Positions 1 to 8,834 of a stretch of 32,177 nucleotides of DNA are shown in pieces. Source of the DNA: Xanthobacteraceae bacterium. GTDB lineage: Bacteria > Pseudomonadota > Alphaproteobacteria > Rhizobiales > Xanthobacteraceae. The translations under genes were made by a program, and so were the position numbers. The stretch is taken from contig SHVN01000025.1 of the NCBI GenBank assembly GCA_009694215.1, positions 1 to 32,177 on the forward strand, given 5' to 3'. Under the pieces are notes generated by a model. The model was given only the letters and a program-made list of their open reading frames with translations, searched no databases and was not told where the DNA came from. How positions within the stretch are numbered: the stretch's first letter is position 1; each line of letters starts with the position of its first letter.

Positions 1-602
1 GGCAATCGACATGGCGGCATAGCCCTCGCGCAGGACGTGCTGGTTCTCGCGCAAGCGCAGGACGAAAGGGATGTTCTCGCGCTGCAGATAGGCCATCCAG
101 GCATCGCCGATGAACTCGCGGTCGCCCATTAGCGCCGCGATCTTCATGTCCGGGAACGCCGCGCGCAGACGATCCAGAAGCTCGGTCCGCTCCGACGTAT
201 GCGAGTTTCCCGCCGTTGGCAGCAGCATCCACAGCAGCGGAACGCCTATGCCGTTCCAGACCACCGAGATCATCAGAATGTTGATCGTGACCTTGCCAAA
301 ATCCCAGTTCGTACGATCAATCGCCAGAGCCCACGGCTTGCCGAAAGGCCCAGCAGCTCAACCACCACATGTGCAGCCAGTGTGCTGTCGAGCCAGACGA
401 ACTGAAAGAACCGATAAAATCGTCGCCGCACTGAGGCGATATGCGCTGTGCTTGCCACATGCGCTGCCAGCCGCCACAGGCTGATCGTTCCGTGCTGCAT
501 GATCAACAGCGCCAGCCACGACAACGTCTCGCGTCTTGTCGCTGACAGCTTGATGTGTTTGGCTATCGCCCTGGATAAGGCGTTCGAGAAAATCGATTGC
601 AT
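1..602 (-). pseudogene. IS4-type transposase, frameshifted, cut by window edge
   Basis: This is the N-terminal part of a DDE transposase of the IS4 type, read from an ATG at 602. The first frame runs to about position 341. The family-like sequence then continues in another frame to the window start, through 'DRTNWDFGK' (first catalytic Asp region) and 'LMGDREF' (second Asp region). Restoring a single G at about 341, where 'tcggcaag' would become 'tcgggcaag', rejoins the halves as '..LLGLSGKPWALAIDRT..'. The YREK Glu region would lie left of the window. IS4 elements are not known for programmed frameshifting, so this is either a decayed copy or a base missing from the assembly. It lies downstream of the SDR gene's stop. 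Confidence 0.8.
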
Positions 603-665
603 GAATGCGATCCTTCGCTGCCAGGCAAAGAATCTCTTTTATGAATCAACTCAACGCCTTATCCA
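572..665. repeat. 13-bp perfect inverted repeat around the transposase start
   Basis: TGGATAAGGCGTT at 572-584 is the exact reverse complement of AACGCCTTATCCA at 653-665, with 68 bases between. The left arm lies in the first codons of the transposase and the right arm lies upstream of it. Transcribed from the element's 3' side it could fold over the start codon. It may equally be chance or mark the end of the insertion sequence. Confidence 0.4.
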
Positions 666-792
666 ACTGCGTCGAGTACGATGCGCGCAGGTAGATGCGG
701 GAAAAGCTCGCAAAGTGTCAATGTGCACAATTGCGCAGCCTGTGACGCAGGCACAGTCATGTGGGCAAGGGTCCTGTTCGCACCCGGCTCGA

Positions 793-1518
793 TCAGCGCG
801 CGGTCAGGCCGCCGTCGATGACGAATTCGGCGCCGGTGACGAAGCGGGATTCGTCCGACAACAGATAGACGCAGAGATCGGCGACCTCGGCCGCGGTTCC
901 GAGCCGGCCGAGCGGAATGTCGCGCGTAATTCGCGCGCGTGCGGCGTCGGGGAAATTCGTCTCTTTCAACATCAGGTCGACCATCGGACCTTCGAGGAAG
1001 GCCGGATGGATGGAGTTGCAGCGAACCTGCGGGCTGAGCCGCGCGCCGTGCAGGGCGACCGATTTGCTCAACAGCCGGACGCCGCCCTTGGAAGCGTTGT
1101 AGGCGGCGAAGTTGTGCCCGCCGATGATGCCTGCGACCGAGGAGAGGTTGACGATCGCGCCGCCACGCAGCTTGAGCAGCGCCAGTCCGTGCTTGCAGCC
1201 GAGAAACGTGCCGTCGAGGTTGACGGCCATCACCTTCCGCCAGGTGGCGAAGTCGGTCTCCTCGATGTTGCCGAGCGAAGCAATGCCCGCCGCATTGACC
1301 AGGCCATCCAGCCGCGCATGGGTGCGGCCGATCTCGGAGATCACCCGAAGCCAGTCGAGCTCGTTCGTGACGTCGAGCGCATGCGCCGCGCCTGGACGCC
1401 CGGCGAGGTCGCTGGTGATGGCGCGCCCGCCCTCGGCGGTCACCGCCTCCGCCGCCGCCTTGCCCACGGAACCGGCGGCGCCGGTGATCAGGATGACCTT
1501 GTCCTTGAGCCGATCCAT
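793..1518 (-). CDS. SDR-family NAD(P)-dependent oxidoreductase
   Basis: A classical short-chain dehydrogenase/reductase of 241 residues, the usual length. The Rossmann glycine motif TGAAGSVG is at residues 12-19, NAAG at 75-78, the likely catalytic serine at 127 in 'NLSS', and the YxxxK pair at Y140 and K144. The C-terminal 'FVTGAEFVIDGG' is typical of the family. It is cytoplasmic, with an alcohol or ketone substrate that cannot be told from sequence. An Asp near residue 37, at the end of the second strand, would suit NAD rather than NADP, which is an inference. It starts 6 bases after ureE stops, so the two are probably co-transcribed. The family call is firm; the substrate is unknown. Confidence 0.9.
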   Translation of the reverse strand: MDRLKDKVILITGAAGSVGKAAAEAVTAEGGRAITSDLAGRPGAAHALDVTNELDWLRVISEIGRTHARLDGLVNAAGIASLGNIEETDFATWRKVMAVNLDGTFLGCKHGLALLKLRGGAIVNLSSVAGIIGGHNFAAYNASKGGVRLLSKSVALHGARLSPQVRCNSIHPAFLEGPMVDLMLKETNFPDAARARITRDIPLGRLGTAAEVADLCVYLLSDESRFVTGAEFVIDGGLTAR

Positions 1519-1524
1519 CCCGCC

Positions 1525-2028
1525 TCAGCGCTTGTGATCGTGGGTGTGATCGTGACCGCAATGCTCATCGTGCTCGTGATGATGATCGACTGCTGCTGCG
1601 TCGTAGGCCCCACCCTCCGGCTCGAACGGCGCTTCGATCGGAACGATTTTAGCGCCGAGGCTCTCCAGCAGCGTCTCGATCGCCGGATCGCGCTTGAGCC
1701 GCAGCCGGCGCTCCAGCACCTGGATCGGTACGTGGCGGTCGCCCAGATGCCAGGCCAGCCGCGCCAGCGCCGGAAGATCGGCGGCGCGCACCTCGATCAG
1801 CGGCTCCGGCTCCGCCACGATCTCGACCAGCCCGCCGTTGTCGAGCACCAGCGCGTCGTCGGTTCGTAGCCGCACGGTTTCGGCGAAATCGATCTCGACG
1901 CAGGTGCCCTTGACCCCGAACAGGAATCCCTTCTGCGCCTGACGCTGCGCGTGGGTCAGGATCAACGTATCGAGCGCGGCGGTGTCCCGCCGTTCGGTAG
2001 CATGAAGAACGCGTGTGGCGCGTGGCAT
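1525..2028 (-). CDS. ureE: Urease accessory protein UreE (nickel metallochaperone)
   Basis: UreE delivers nickel to the urease activation complex. The 167-residue product has the conserved 'HLGDRHVPIQV' stretch (H94 and H99) in the C-terminal domain and ends in a His-rich tail (nine His between 149 and 165, with Cys157), the usual metal-binding tail. The ATG at 2028 is chosen because a longer frame would add 46 Arg/Pro-rich residues that overlap the end of pssA and do not resemble UreE. It lies 37 bases downstream of pssA. No urease structural gene or other accessory gene is in the window, so its partners must be elsewhere or beyond the left edge. Confidence 0.93.
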   Translation of the reverse strand: MPRATRVLHATERRDTAALDTLILTHAQRQAQKGFLFGVKGTCVEIDFAETVRLRTDDALVLDNGGLVEIVAEPEPLIEVRAADLPALARLAWHLGDRHVPIQVLERRLRLKRDPAIETLLESLGAKIVPIEAPFEPEGGAYDAAAVDHHHEHDEHCGHDHTHDHKR

Positions 2029-2065
2029 GGCGGCGATCCAATCCGGGCGCGGGATGCCGCGCGTT

Positions 2066-2950
2066 CTAGTTGAGCCGAGCGGGACGCTCGGGATCCTCCG
2101 CCGGCGGCAACGGCAGCTGTGCGTCGGATCCCGCCGTATCGGCCGGTGCGGGGACGATCGCCGCACCCATCGCGTCCTTGCGCTGATGCTCCTTATAGGA
2201 GACCCAGCCGCGCGGCAGGCAGGCGAGATAGCAGATGGAGCCGACGGTCAGCACCCACCACGGATAGGCGATCAGCATCGCGAAGAACAGCACCACCAGC
2301 ACGATCACCGGCAGCACCATTTCCGGCGGCACGCGCTTGCCGACGCGCTTGCCGGAGAACACCGGCAGTTGCGACACCATCAGGAAGGCGATCGCGAGCG
2401 TATAGAGCAGCGTGATGGTCGCTGCGAATTTCGGGCCCCCGAGCAGGCTGACGTAGATCGGCAGCATCACTACGAGCGCGCCGGCCGGCGCCGGAACGCC
2501 GGTGAAGAAATTACCGGCCCAGAGCGGACGGCTCGGGTCGTCGATCATCACGTTGAAGCGCGCGAGGCGGAGCGCGCCGCAGATCGCGAACACCATCGCG
2601 GCGATCCATCCGACGTTGCCGTAGTCGTGCAGAGCCCAGTGATAGAGGATCAAGCCCGGCGCGCAGCCGAAGTTGACGAAATCCGCTAGGCTGTCGAGCT
2701 CAGCGCCGAAGCGCGACTGACCCTTGATCAGGCGCGCGACGCGGCCGTCGATGCCGTCGAGAGCGGCGGCTAACACGATTCCCGCCAGCGCCCATTCGAG
2801 CTTGTCCTCGAACGCGAGACGGATGGCGGTGAGCCCCGCACAGAGCGCCAGGAGCGTGATCAGGTTGGGGACCAGGATGCGGATCGGAATCGCGCGAAAA
2901 CGCCGGCGCCGGGCCGCCTGTCGGTCGGGATCGAAGGGTGAGAATGTCAT
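2066..2950 (-). CDS. pssA: CDP-diacylglycerol-serine O-phosphatidyltransferase
   Basis: This membrane enzyme makes phosphatidylserine from CDP-diacylglycerol and L-serine. The CDP-alcohol phosphotransferase signature DGx2ARx8Gx3Dx3D is fully present, with acidic residues at about 68, 86 and 90 counted from the chosen start. Several hydrophobic segments follow, through 'ILVPNLITLLALCAG' and the C-terminal half. A start at 2959 (three residues longer) is equally possible. It lies 54 bases downstream of psd, which consumes its product, and upstream of ureE. The length of about 294 residues fits the type II bacterial PssA of Rhizobiales. The Pro/Ala-rich C-terminal 30 residues are probably disordered. 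Confidence 0.95.
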   Translation of the reverse strand: MTFSPFDPDRQAARRRRFRAIPIRILVPNLITLLALCAGLTAIRLAFEDKLEWALAGIVLAAALDGIDGRVARLIKGQSRFGAELDSLADFVNFGCAPGLILYHWALHDYGNVGWIAAMVFAICGALRLARFNVMIDDPSRPLWAGNFFTGVPAPAGALVVMLPIYVSLLGGPKFAATITLLYTLAIAFLMVSQLPVFSGKRVGKRVPPEMVLPVIVLVVLFFAMLIAYPWWVLTVGSICYLACLPRGWVSYKEHQRKDAMGAAIVPAPADTAGSDAQLPLPPAEDPERPARLN

Positions 2951-3004
2951 GATGACCAATATAGCGAGTTACGCGCGATACCGCCACGCCGCTCCGTCCC
3001 GCCG

Positions 3005-3703
3005 TTAACCAACCCGGTCGCTGCGCCCGGCGTCGGTCATGGCGAGATCGGCCAGTACGGTCTCTCCGGCAATCGACGTCTGGCCCTCCGCCACCAGCGC
3101 CTTGCCGCCCTCCGGCAGATAGACGTCGACGCGCGAGCCGAACCTGATCATGCCGATCCGGTCGCCGGCCGCAACCGCCTGCCCCTCCTGCACAAAGGGC
3201 ACGATCCGCCGCGCGATCAGGCCTGCGATCTGAACCACGCCGATGCGGGCCCGCGCCGCCGCGATGATGAAGGAGTTGCGCTCGTTGTCCTCGCTCGCCT
3301 TGTCGAGGTCGGCGTTGATGAACTTGCCGGCGCGATAGACCATCCGCTCGATCCGGCCCGACACCGGGCTGCGGTTCACATGGCAGTCGAACACGCTCAT
3401 GAAGATCGAAATTCGCGGTAACGGCTGGTCGCTGAGCTCCAGTTCCGGCGGCGGAACGGCGTTCATCACGAGGCTCACCCGCCCGTCGGCGGGCGCCACC
3501 ACGAGCCCCTCGCGCAGCGGCGTGACTCGGACCGGATCGCGGAAGAAATAGGCGCACCAGGCGGTCGCCAGGGTGCCGATCCAGCCGAGCGGCGTCCACA
3601 CCCAGAACAGGATGAGGCTCGCCAGCGCGAAGCCGCCGATGAACGGATAGCCCTGCGGATGGATCGGCGCGAGCTGCGAGCGGATGGAATTGATGATGGA
3701 CAT
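3005..3703 (-). CDS. psd: Phosphatidylserine decarboxylase proenzyme
   Basis: This 232-residue protein converts phosphatidylserine to phosphatidylethanolamine at the inner membrane. It is the short type: '[15 protein letters not shown]' carries the Gly189-Ser190 self-cleavage site that gives the pyruvoyl group. 'APADG' near 71 and '[12 protein letters not shown]' with His108 are the conserved catalytic-site segments. A hydrophobic stretch at about 23-53 anchors the N-terminus. The ABC transporter gene ends 9 bases upstream and pssA follows, so exporter, psd and pssA probably form one transcript. Confidence 0.95.
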   Translation of the reverse strand: MSIINSIRSQLAPIHPQGYPFIGGFALASLILFWVWTPLGWIGTLATAWCAYFFRDPVRVTPLREGLVVAPADGRVSLVMNAVPPPELELSDQPLPRISIFMSVFDCHVNRSPVSGRIERMVYRAGKFINADLDKASEDNERNSFIIAAARARIGVVQIAGLIARRIVPFVQEGQAVAAGDRIGMIRFGSRVDVYLPEGGKALVAEGQTSIAGETVLADLAMTDAGRSDRVG

Positions 3704-3712
3704 GGGACGATC

Positions 3713-5662
3713 CTATTCCGCCGCGGTCGCCGGCGCGAGGTCGTCGTCGACCGGCGGCGGATTGCGGTTCGGCGCAGTCGGGTCCTCGGCGACGCGGGCG
3801 AGATTCTCGCGCGCCTCCTGGGCCTCGCGCTGCCGGTTCCACATGCTGGCGTAGAGCCCGCTCTTGAGCAGCAATTGATGGTGCGTGCCGCGCTCGACGA
3901 TCACGCCGTTGTCGAGAACGATGATCTCGTCGGCGCCAACGATGGTGGACAGCCGGTGCGCGATGACGAGCGTCGTGCGGTCGTGTGAAACGAGCTCCAG
4001 CGCATCCTGGATTTCCCGCTCGGTGTGGCTGTCGAGGGCGGAGGTCGCTTCGTCGAGCAGCAGGATCGGGGGCGCTTTCAGAATGGTGCGGGCGATGGCG
4101 ACGCGCTGCTTCTCGCCGCCAGAGAGCTTCAATCCGCGCTCGCCGACCTCGGTCTCGTAGCCGTGCGGCGACATCCGGATGAATCCGTCGATCTGGGCGA
4201 GCCGCGCGGCCTCCTCGACCTCGGCGTCGCTCGCCTCCCAGCGTCCGTAGCGGATATTGTAGCGGATCGTGTCGTTGAACAGCACCGTGTCCTGCGGAAC
4301 CATGCCGATGGCGGCGCGGAGCGAGGTCTGCGTCACGTCGCGGATATCCTGGCCGTCGATCAGGATACGGCCCGAGGTGACGTCGTAGAACCGGAACAAC
4401 AGCCGCGAAATCGTCGACTTGCCCGCGCCCGACGGCCCGACGATCGCGACGGTCTTGCCGACCGGCACGTCGAAGCTCACACCTTTGAGGATCGGCCGCG
4501 CCGGCTCGTAGGCGAAGCCGACGTTCTCGAACCGGATGCTGCCAGCGCGGACCGCGAGCGGCCTGGCGTCCGCGCGGTCGACGATCTCCAAAGGACGATT
4601 GAGGATGTTGAACATGGTTTCGATGTCGATCGTCGCCTGCTTGATCTCGCGATAGACCATGCCCATGAAGTTGAGCGGCTGGTAGAGCTGGATCATCATG
4701 GCGTTGATCATGACAAAGTCGCCGACGGTGTTGGTGCCCTGCCGGACGCCGTAGGCGCACATCCCCATGGTTGCCGCGAGGCCGAAGGTAAACACCACCG
4801 CCTGGCCGGCGTTGAGCACCGCAAGCGAGGTGTAGGAGCTCACGCTCGCCCGCTCGTAGCGCTCCATCGAGCGATCGTAGCGCTTGGTCTCGCGCTTCTC
4901 CGCGGTGAAATATTTCACCGTTTCGTAATTCAAGAGCGAGTCGATCGCCTTGGTATTGGCGTCATTGTCACTGTCGTTCATGCGGCGGCGGATCGAGATG
5001 CGCCACTCGGTCGCGACGTAGGTGAACCACATGTACAGCGCGACGGTGACGAGGATCGCCAGCACGTAGCGCCAGTCGAATTGGTAGAACAGAACCGCCG
5101 CGATCAGCGCCACCTCGACCACGGTCGGCAGAAGCTGAAGAATGACCATCCGCACGATGGTCTCGATGGCGTTCCGCCCGCGCTCGAGCACGCGGGTGAG
5201 CCCGCCGGTCTTGCGCTCGAGATGGAAGCGCAACGACAGCTCGTGCATGTGCTCGAAGGTGCGGATCGCCAGCCGCCGCACCGCATGCATCGCCACCTTG
5301 GCGAACATGCCGTCGCGGAGCTGGGTCAGCACCGCCATCAGGATGCGCATGATGCCGTAGGCGAGCGTGAGCGCGATCGGCGCGGCAAACACCCAGACCA
5401 GCCAATCGTCGGCCGCGACCGGCGCGCTGCCCTGCCCGGTCAGCGCATCGACCGCCCACTTGAACGTGAACGGCACCGCCACCGTCGCGAGCTTGGCGCC
5501 GAACAGCAGCACCGTCGCCCACACCACGCGCCATTGCAGGTCGCGCCGGTCGGCCGGCCAGATATAGGGCCACAGCCGCACAAGCGTCCGCAGCAGCGCG
5601 CCGCCGTCAGCGGAGACGTCGCGCTTCATGGTATGCGCAGGTCGCACAGGAGGTTCAGACAT
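3713..5662 (-). CDS. Atm1-type ABC exporter, fused permease and ATPase
   Basis: A 649-residue half-transporter with the membrane domain first (about 45-345) and the nucleotide-binding domain second (about 375-610). Visible motifs are Walker A GPSGAGKST at 409-417, signature LSGGEKQR at 513-520, Walker B ILLLDEAT at 533-540 and the switch His569. 'NYETVKYF' at 245-252 is characteristic of the Atm1/ABCB7 subfamily, which exports glutathione-linked or sulfur-containing compounds connected to Fe-S biogenesis and heavy-metal tolerance. It should act as a homodimer in the inner membrane. The C-terminal 40 residues are acidic and Pro-rich, outside the conserved fold. It heads the run exporter-psd-pssA-ureE-SDR. 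Confidence 0.92.
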   Translation of the reverse strand: MSEPPVRPAHTMKRDVSADGGALLRTLVRLWPYIWPADRRDLQWRVVWATVLLFGAKLATVAVPFTFKWAVDALTGQGSAPVAADDWLVWVFAAPIALTLAYGIMRILMAVLTQLRDGMFAKVAMHAVRRLAIRTFEHMHELSLRFHLERKTGGLTRVLERGRNAIETIVRMVILQLLPTVVEVALIAAVLFYQFDWRYVLAILVTVALYMWFTYVATEWRISIRRRMNDSDNDANTKAIDSLLNYETVKYFTAEKRETKRYDRSMERYERASVSSYTSLAVLNAGQAVVFTFGLAATMGMCAYGVRQGTNTVGDFVMINAMMIQLYQPLNFMGMVYREIKQATIDIETMFNILNRPLEIVDRADARPLAVRAGSIRFENVGFAYEPARPILKGVSFDVPVGKTVAIVGPSGAGKSTISRLLFRFYDVTSGRILIDGQDIRDVTQTSLRAAIGMVPQDTVLFNDTIRYNIRYGRWEASDAEVEEAARLAQIDGFIRMSPHGYETEVGERGLKLSGGEKQRVAIARTILKAPPILLLDEATSALDSHTEREIQDALELVSHDRTTLVIAHRLSTIVGADEIIVLDNGVIVERGTHHQLLLKSGLYASMWNRQREAQEARENLARVAEDPTAPNRNPPPVDDDLAPATAAE

Positions 5663-5806
5663 CAGGGCCCGGTCGAGTGACGGCGCGCGCGGGGCAGGCC
5701 ATCGGCAGACCTTTCATATAGGGGATTCTTCGCTCGAAAACATCGACGGTCCGGCGTTTTCCCGCTACAGAGCAATCCCGCCTGTGCATGCCTATATTCG
5801 ACGGTC

Positions 5807-6409
5807 ATGAGCAAGATTAAACGAATCTGCGTCTATTGCGGTTCCGGTCCGGGCGCCGATCCGGCCTTCGTTGCGGCCGCGCGGGCGTTCGGGGCGATTC
5901 TCGCCGACAACCGAATCGGCCTCGTGTACGGCGGCGGCTCGGTCGGGCTGATGGGCGAGATCGCCAATGCCACGCTCAACCGCGGCGGCGAGGCGATCGG
6001 CATCATTCCGGCATTTCTCAAGAATCGCGAGATCGCCAACCTGCGGGGCGAGATGATCGTCACCAGCGACATGCATGAACGCAAGCGGCGCATGTTCGAC
6101 GAGGCCGACGCCTTTGTGGCCCTGCCCGGCGGCGTCGGCACGCTCGAAGAGGTGGTGGAGCAGATGACCTGGGCGCAGCTTGGCCGCCACAGGAAGCCGA
6201 TCCTGCTCGCCAACATCGCGAAATTCTGGGATCCGCTCTGCGCGCTGCTCGATCACATGCAGGAGTTGCAGTTCATTCGCGCGGGGCTTTCGGTGAACTA
6301 TCTGGTCGCCGACCGGGTGGAAGACGTCCTGCCGATCCTCTCCAGGGCGATCGAAAGCGTCGCAGAGCAGGACAAGGCCATGAACCCGCCCATCGCCGGG
6401 CGGGTATGA
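5807..6409 (+). CDS. LOG-family protein (nucleotide 5'-monophosphate phosphoribohydrolase)
   Basis: A 200-residue LOG ('Lonely guy') protein. The family signature PGGVGTLEE is at 107-115, preceded by 'MHERKRRM' at 89-96; 'YGGGSVGLMG' at 41-50 is the nucleotide-binding loop. Family members release the base from nucleoside 5'-monophosphates, and some activate cytokinins. Bacterial copies are often annotated as TIGR00730 Rossmann-fold proteins with a general nucleotide-metabolism role. It is transcribed divergently from the Atm1-type exporter across 144 bases and converges on the VOC gene with only 7 bases between stops. The family is sure; the physiological substrate is not. Confidence 0.92.
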   Translation: MSKIKRICVYCGSGPGADPAFVAAARAFGAILADNRIGLVYGGGSVGLMGEIANATLNRGGEAIGIIPAFLKNREIANLRGEMIVTSDMHERKRRMFDEADAFVALPGGVGTLEEVVEQMTWAQLGRHRKPILLANIAKFWDPLCALLDHMQELQFIRAGLSVNYLVADRVEDVLPILSRAIESVAEQDKAMNPPIAGRV

Positions 6410-6416
6410 GCGGGCG

Positions 6417-6800
6417 TCAGCCTCGTCCCGCCGTGAACGTGACCGCTTCGACCTTGTTGCCCTCGGGAACGCGCACGAAGGCCGCGTAATAGCCGGCGAT
6501 GTATTCCGGACGCGACCCCGGCGCGCCGTCCGACGTGCCCCCACCCGCCATCGTCGCCGCATGGAACGCCTGCACCGCCTCGACGCTCGGCGCGCGCAGG
6601 CAAAAGTGCGTGCCGCTGTCCGGATCGGACGGCGGCATGGCGCCGCGCTCGTTCAGCCAGAAGTCGGGATATTTCTTGCCGAAGCCGATGGTCCCCGGCC
6701 GCACAACCAGCCTAGTGTAGCCGATCGCGGCCAGCACGGCCTCGTAGAACCTGCCGCAGGCAGCAAGGTAGCGCACGCCGATGGAAACATGATCAATCAT
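6417..6800 (-). CDS. VOC-family (glyoxalase/dioxygenase fold) protein
   Basis: A 127-residue single vicinal-oxygen-chelate domain. It opens with 'MIDHVSIGV', the usual first strand with a metal-ligand His at residue 4, and has 'GTHFCLRAPS' in the middle and a 'YYAAFVRVPEGNKVEAV' end in which the Glu is a typical last ligand. The ATG at 6800 overlaps the deaminase stop as ATGA, so translation is probably coupled. A longer frame to 6893 runs antisense-like through the deaminase and lacks family similarity. The substrate is unknown. It is the last gene of the cysS-to-VOC run. Confidence 0.88.
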   Translation of the reverse strand: MIDHVSIGVRYLAACGRFYEAVLAAIGYTRLVVRPGTIGFGKKYPDFWLNERGAMPPSDPDSGTHFCLRAPSVEAVQAFHAATMAGGGTSDGAPGSRPEYIAGYYAAFVRVPEGNKVEAVTFTAGRG

Positions 6801-7221
6801 GAGCGTCTCGGACAGCCGGCGTCGATGGCTTCGGCGCCGTGGATCATGCGGGCAACATTGGCCTCGGCCGTCGCAACTTCGCACGCGCCGCACGGACGCG
6901 AGCTGGAGTAGAGGATGGCGCCCGCGAGATCGCTCCGCCCGAGCCGCGCCTGCACCTCGCGGATCGCTTCGCGCTCGGCGTGAGCGGTTGAATCCTTCTT
7001 CAACACCACCCGGCTCGGCCCAAAGCCCAGGATCGTGCCGTCCTTCACGATCACGGCGCCGAACGGCTGATCGCCCGCGCGCACCGCCTCATCCTTCATG
7101 CGGAATGCCGCGGCGATGAACTCGCGATGCTCGACGGCGCCGCCTTCGCCCTCGTCCCCAGCGCGACGCCGACCGCGGCCATCGTGACCAGCACAGTGCG
7201 GCGGGTGCAGGGGCAGAGCAT
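6797..7221 (-). pseudogene. Nucleoside/CMP-type deaminase with Tat-like signal, apparently frameshifted
   Basis: The zinc deaminase domain is clear: 'HAEREA' with His40 and Glu42 (counted from the ATG at 7099), and 'PCGAC' with Cys70 and Cys73. The domain begins upstream of that Met, because 'EHREFIAAAFRMKDEA' continues in frame to about 7140 without a start codon. In another frame, from an ATG at 7221 only 11 bases past the cimA stop, there is a Tat-like leader 'CTRRTVLVTMAAVGVALG' ending in 'AKA'. One extra base near 7135-7141 (for example a third G) would join leader and enzyme. As read, the gene makes either a leader-only peptide or an N-truncated domain from 7099. It overlaps the VOC start by ATGA. 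Confidence 0.7.
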
Positions 7222-7232
7222 GGTCGAGAACC

Positions 7233-8834
7233 TCAGACCGGGGCGCCGGACCGCACGAGCTTGTAGACGATCGAGTCCATCAGCGCCTGAAACGAAGCGT
7301 CGATGATATTGGGCGAGACGCCGACCGTGGTCCAGTGCTCGCCGGTCTCGTCCTCGCTCTCGATCAGCACGCGCGTCACCGCCTCCGTGCCGGAGTTGAG
7401 GATGCGCACGCGGTAATCGGTAAGCTTTAGGCCCTCGATGTATTTCTGGTACTTGCCGAGATCCTTGCGCAGCGCCACGTCCAACGCGTTGACGGGGCCA
7501 TTGCCTTCGGCTGCGGAGATCAGCGTGTCGTTTCCGATCTTCACCTTGACGACGGCGGTGGTCAACACCTCGTGGCTGCTGCCGTTCTGGCCGCGCTGTT
7601 CGACCTTCACGTCGAAATAGCTGACGTCGAAGAATTTCGGCACGGTGCCGAGCACGCGGCGCGCCAAGAGCTCGAACGACGCGCCGGCCGTTTCGTAGGC
7701 ATAGCCGATCGCCTCGCGCTCCTTGACCTCGTCGAGTAGCCGGGCGACGCGCTGATCGTTCTTGTCGACCTTGAGGCCGACGCGCTCAAGCTCGGCGAGC
7801 AAGTTGGAGCGGCCGGCCTGGTCCGAAACCAGGAGCTTGCGCCGGTTGCCGACGGTCTCGGGCTCCACATGCTCGTAGGTCGCGGGCTCCTTGACGATCG
7901 CGGAGGCGTGGATGCCGGCCTTGGTAGCGAAGGCGCTCTCGCCCACATAGGGCGCATTGCGGTTCGGCGAGCGGTTGAGCCGCTCGTCGAGCTCGCGCGA
8001 GACATGGACGAGGGTTTTCAACTGCTCGTCGGATACGCCGATCTCGAACGCTTCCGAAAACTCCGGCTTGAGCTTCAAGGTCGGGATGATTGAGACGAGG
8101 TTGGCGTTGCCGCAGCGCTCGCCGAGGCCGTTCAGCGTGCCCTGTATCTGCCGGGCGCCGGCGCGGACGGCTGCGAACGAGTTCGCCACCGCCTGCTCGG
8201 TATCGTTGTGGGCGTGGATGCCGACGCGGTCGCCGGGGATGCGCTTGACCACCTCCCGCACAATGGCTTCGACCTCGTGCGGCAGCGCGCCGCCGTTGGT
8301 GTCGCACAGAACCACCCAGCGCGCGCCCTCCTCGAAGGCCGCCTGGGCGCAGGCCAGCGCATAGCCCGGATTGGCCTTGTAGCCGTCGAAGAAATGCTCG
8401 CAGTCGAGCAGCACCTCGCGGCCCTTCGCCAAGGCGGCGCGCACGCTGTCGCGGATCGAGGCGAGGTTTTCCTCCAGCGTCGTTTCGAGCGCGACCCGCA
8501 CGTGATAGTCCCATGACTTGGCGACAAAGCAGATCGCCTCGGCCTTGGCGTCGAGCAGCGCGGCAAGGCCAGGATCGTTCGAGGTGGAGCGGCCCGACCG
8601 CCGCGTCATGCCAAACGCGGTGAACGTGGTCTTCAGCATCCGCGGCTCAGAGAACAACTGCGTGTCGGTCGGATTGGCACCGGGATAGCCGCCCTCGACA
8701 TAGTCGATGCCGAGACCGTCGAGCATGCGGGCGATAGCCAGCTTGTCGGTGAGCGTGAAATCGACGCCGTTGGTCTGCGCGCCGTCGCGCAGCGTCGTAT
8801 CGAACAGGTAGAGACGCTCGCGGACGGCAACCAT
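7233..8834 (-). CDS. cimA: (R)-citramalate synthase
   Basis: This enzyme condenses pyruvate with acetyl-CoA to citramalate, giving a threonine-independent route to isoleucine. The 533-residue protein has the HMGL-like barrel with 'FDTTLRDGAQ' at the start, 'GIHAHNDT' with the metal-binding His pair near 207-210, 'GERCGNANL', and a C-terminal LeuA-type allosteric domain. Its length and the C-terminal 'VGVSPNIIDASFQAL' match the CimA branch rather than LeuA. The ATG at 8834 is preferred to the GTG at 8837 because GGAG sits 7 bases upstream. Its start overlaps the stop of a possible tiny ORF. It is a core member of the cysS operon, and feedback control by isoleucine is known for the family. Confidence 0.95.
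   Translation of the reverse strand: MVAVRERLYLFDTTLRDGAQTNGVDFTLTDKLAIARMLDGLGIDYVEGGYPGANPTDTQLFSEPRMLKTTFTAFGMTRRSGRSTSNDPGLAALLDAKAEAICFVAKSWDYHVRVALETTLEENLASIRDSVRAALAKGREVLLDCEHFFDGYKANPGYALACAQAAFEEGARWVVLCDTNGGALPHEVEAIVREVVKRIPGDRVGIHAHNDTEQAVANSFAAVRAGARQIQGTLNGLGERCGNANLVSIIPTLKLKPEFSEAFEIGVSDEQLKTLVHVSRELDERLNRSPNRNAPYVGESAFATKAGIHASAIVKEPATYEHVEPETVGNRRKLLVSDQAGRSNLLAELERVGLKVDKNDQRVARLLDEVKEREAIGYAYETAGASFELLARRVLGTVPKFFDVSYFDVKVEQRGQNGSSHEVLTTAVVKVKIGNDTLISAAEGNGPVNALDVALRKDLGKYQKYIEGLKLTDYRVRILNSGTEAVTRVLIESEDETGEHWTTVGVSPNIIDASFQALMDSIVYKLVRSGAPV

Noticed and set aside
1-602. Programmed frameshifting of the transposase
   Set aside because: Programmed frameshifting is typical of IS1 and IS3 elements, not IS4, and no long slippery run is present at the break.
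4025-5680. A 551-codon open frame on the plus strand
   Set aside because: Mirror frame of the Atm1-type exporter, with composition typical of antisense reading.
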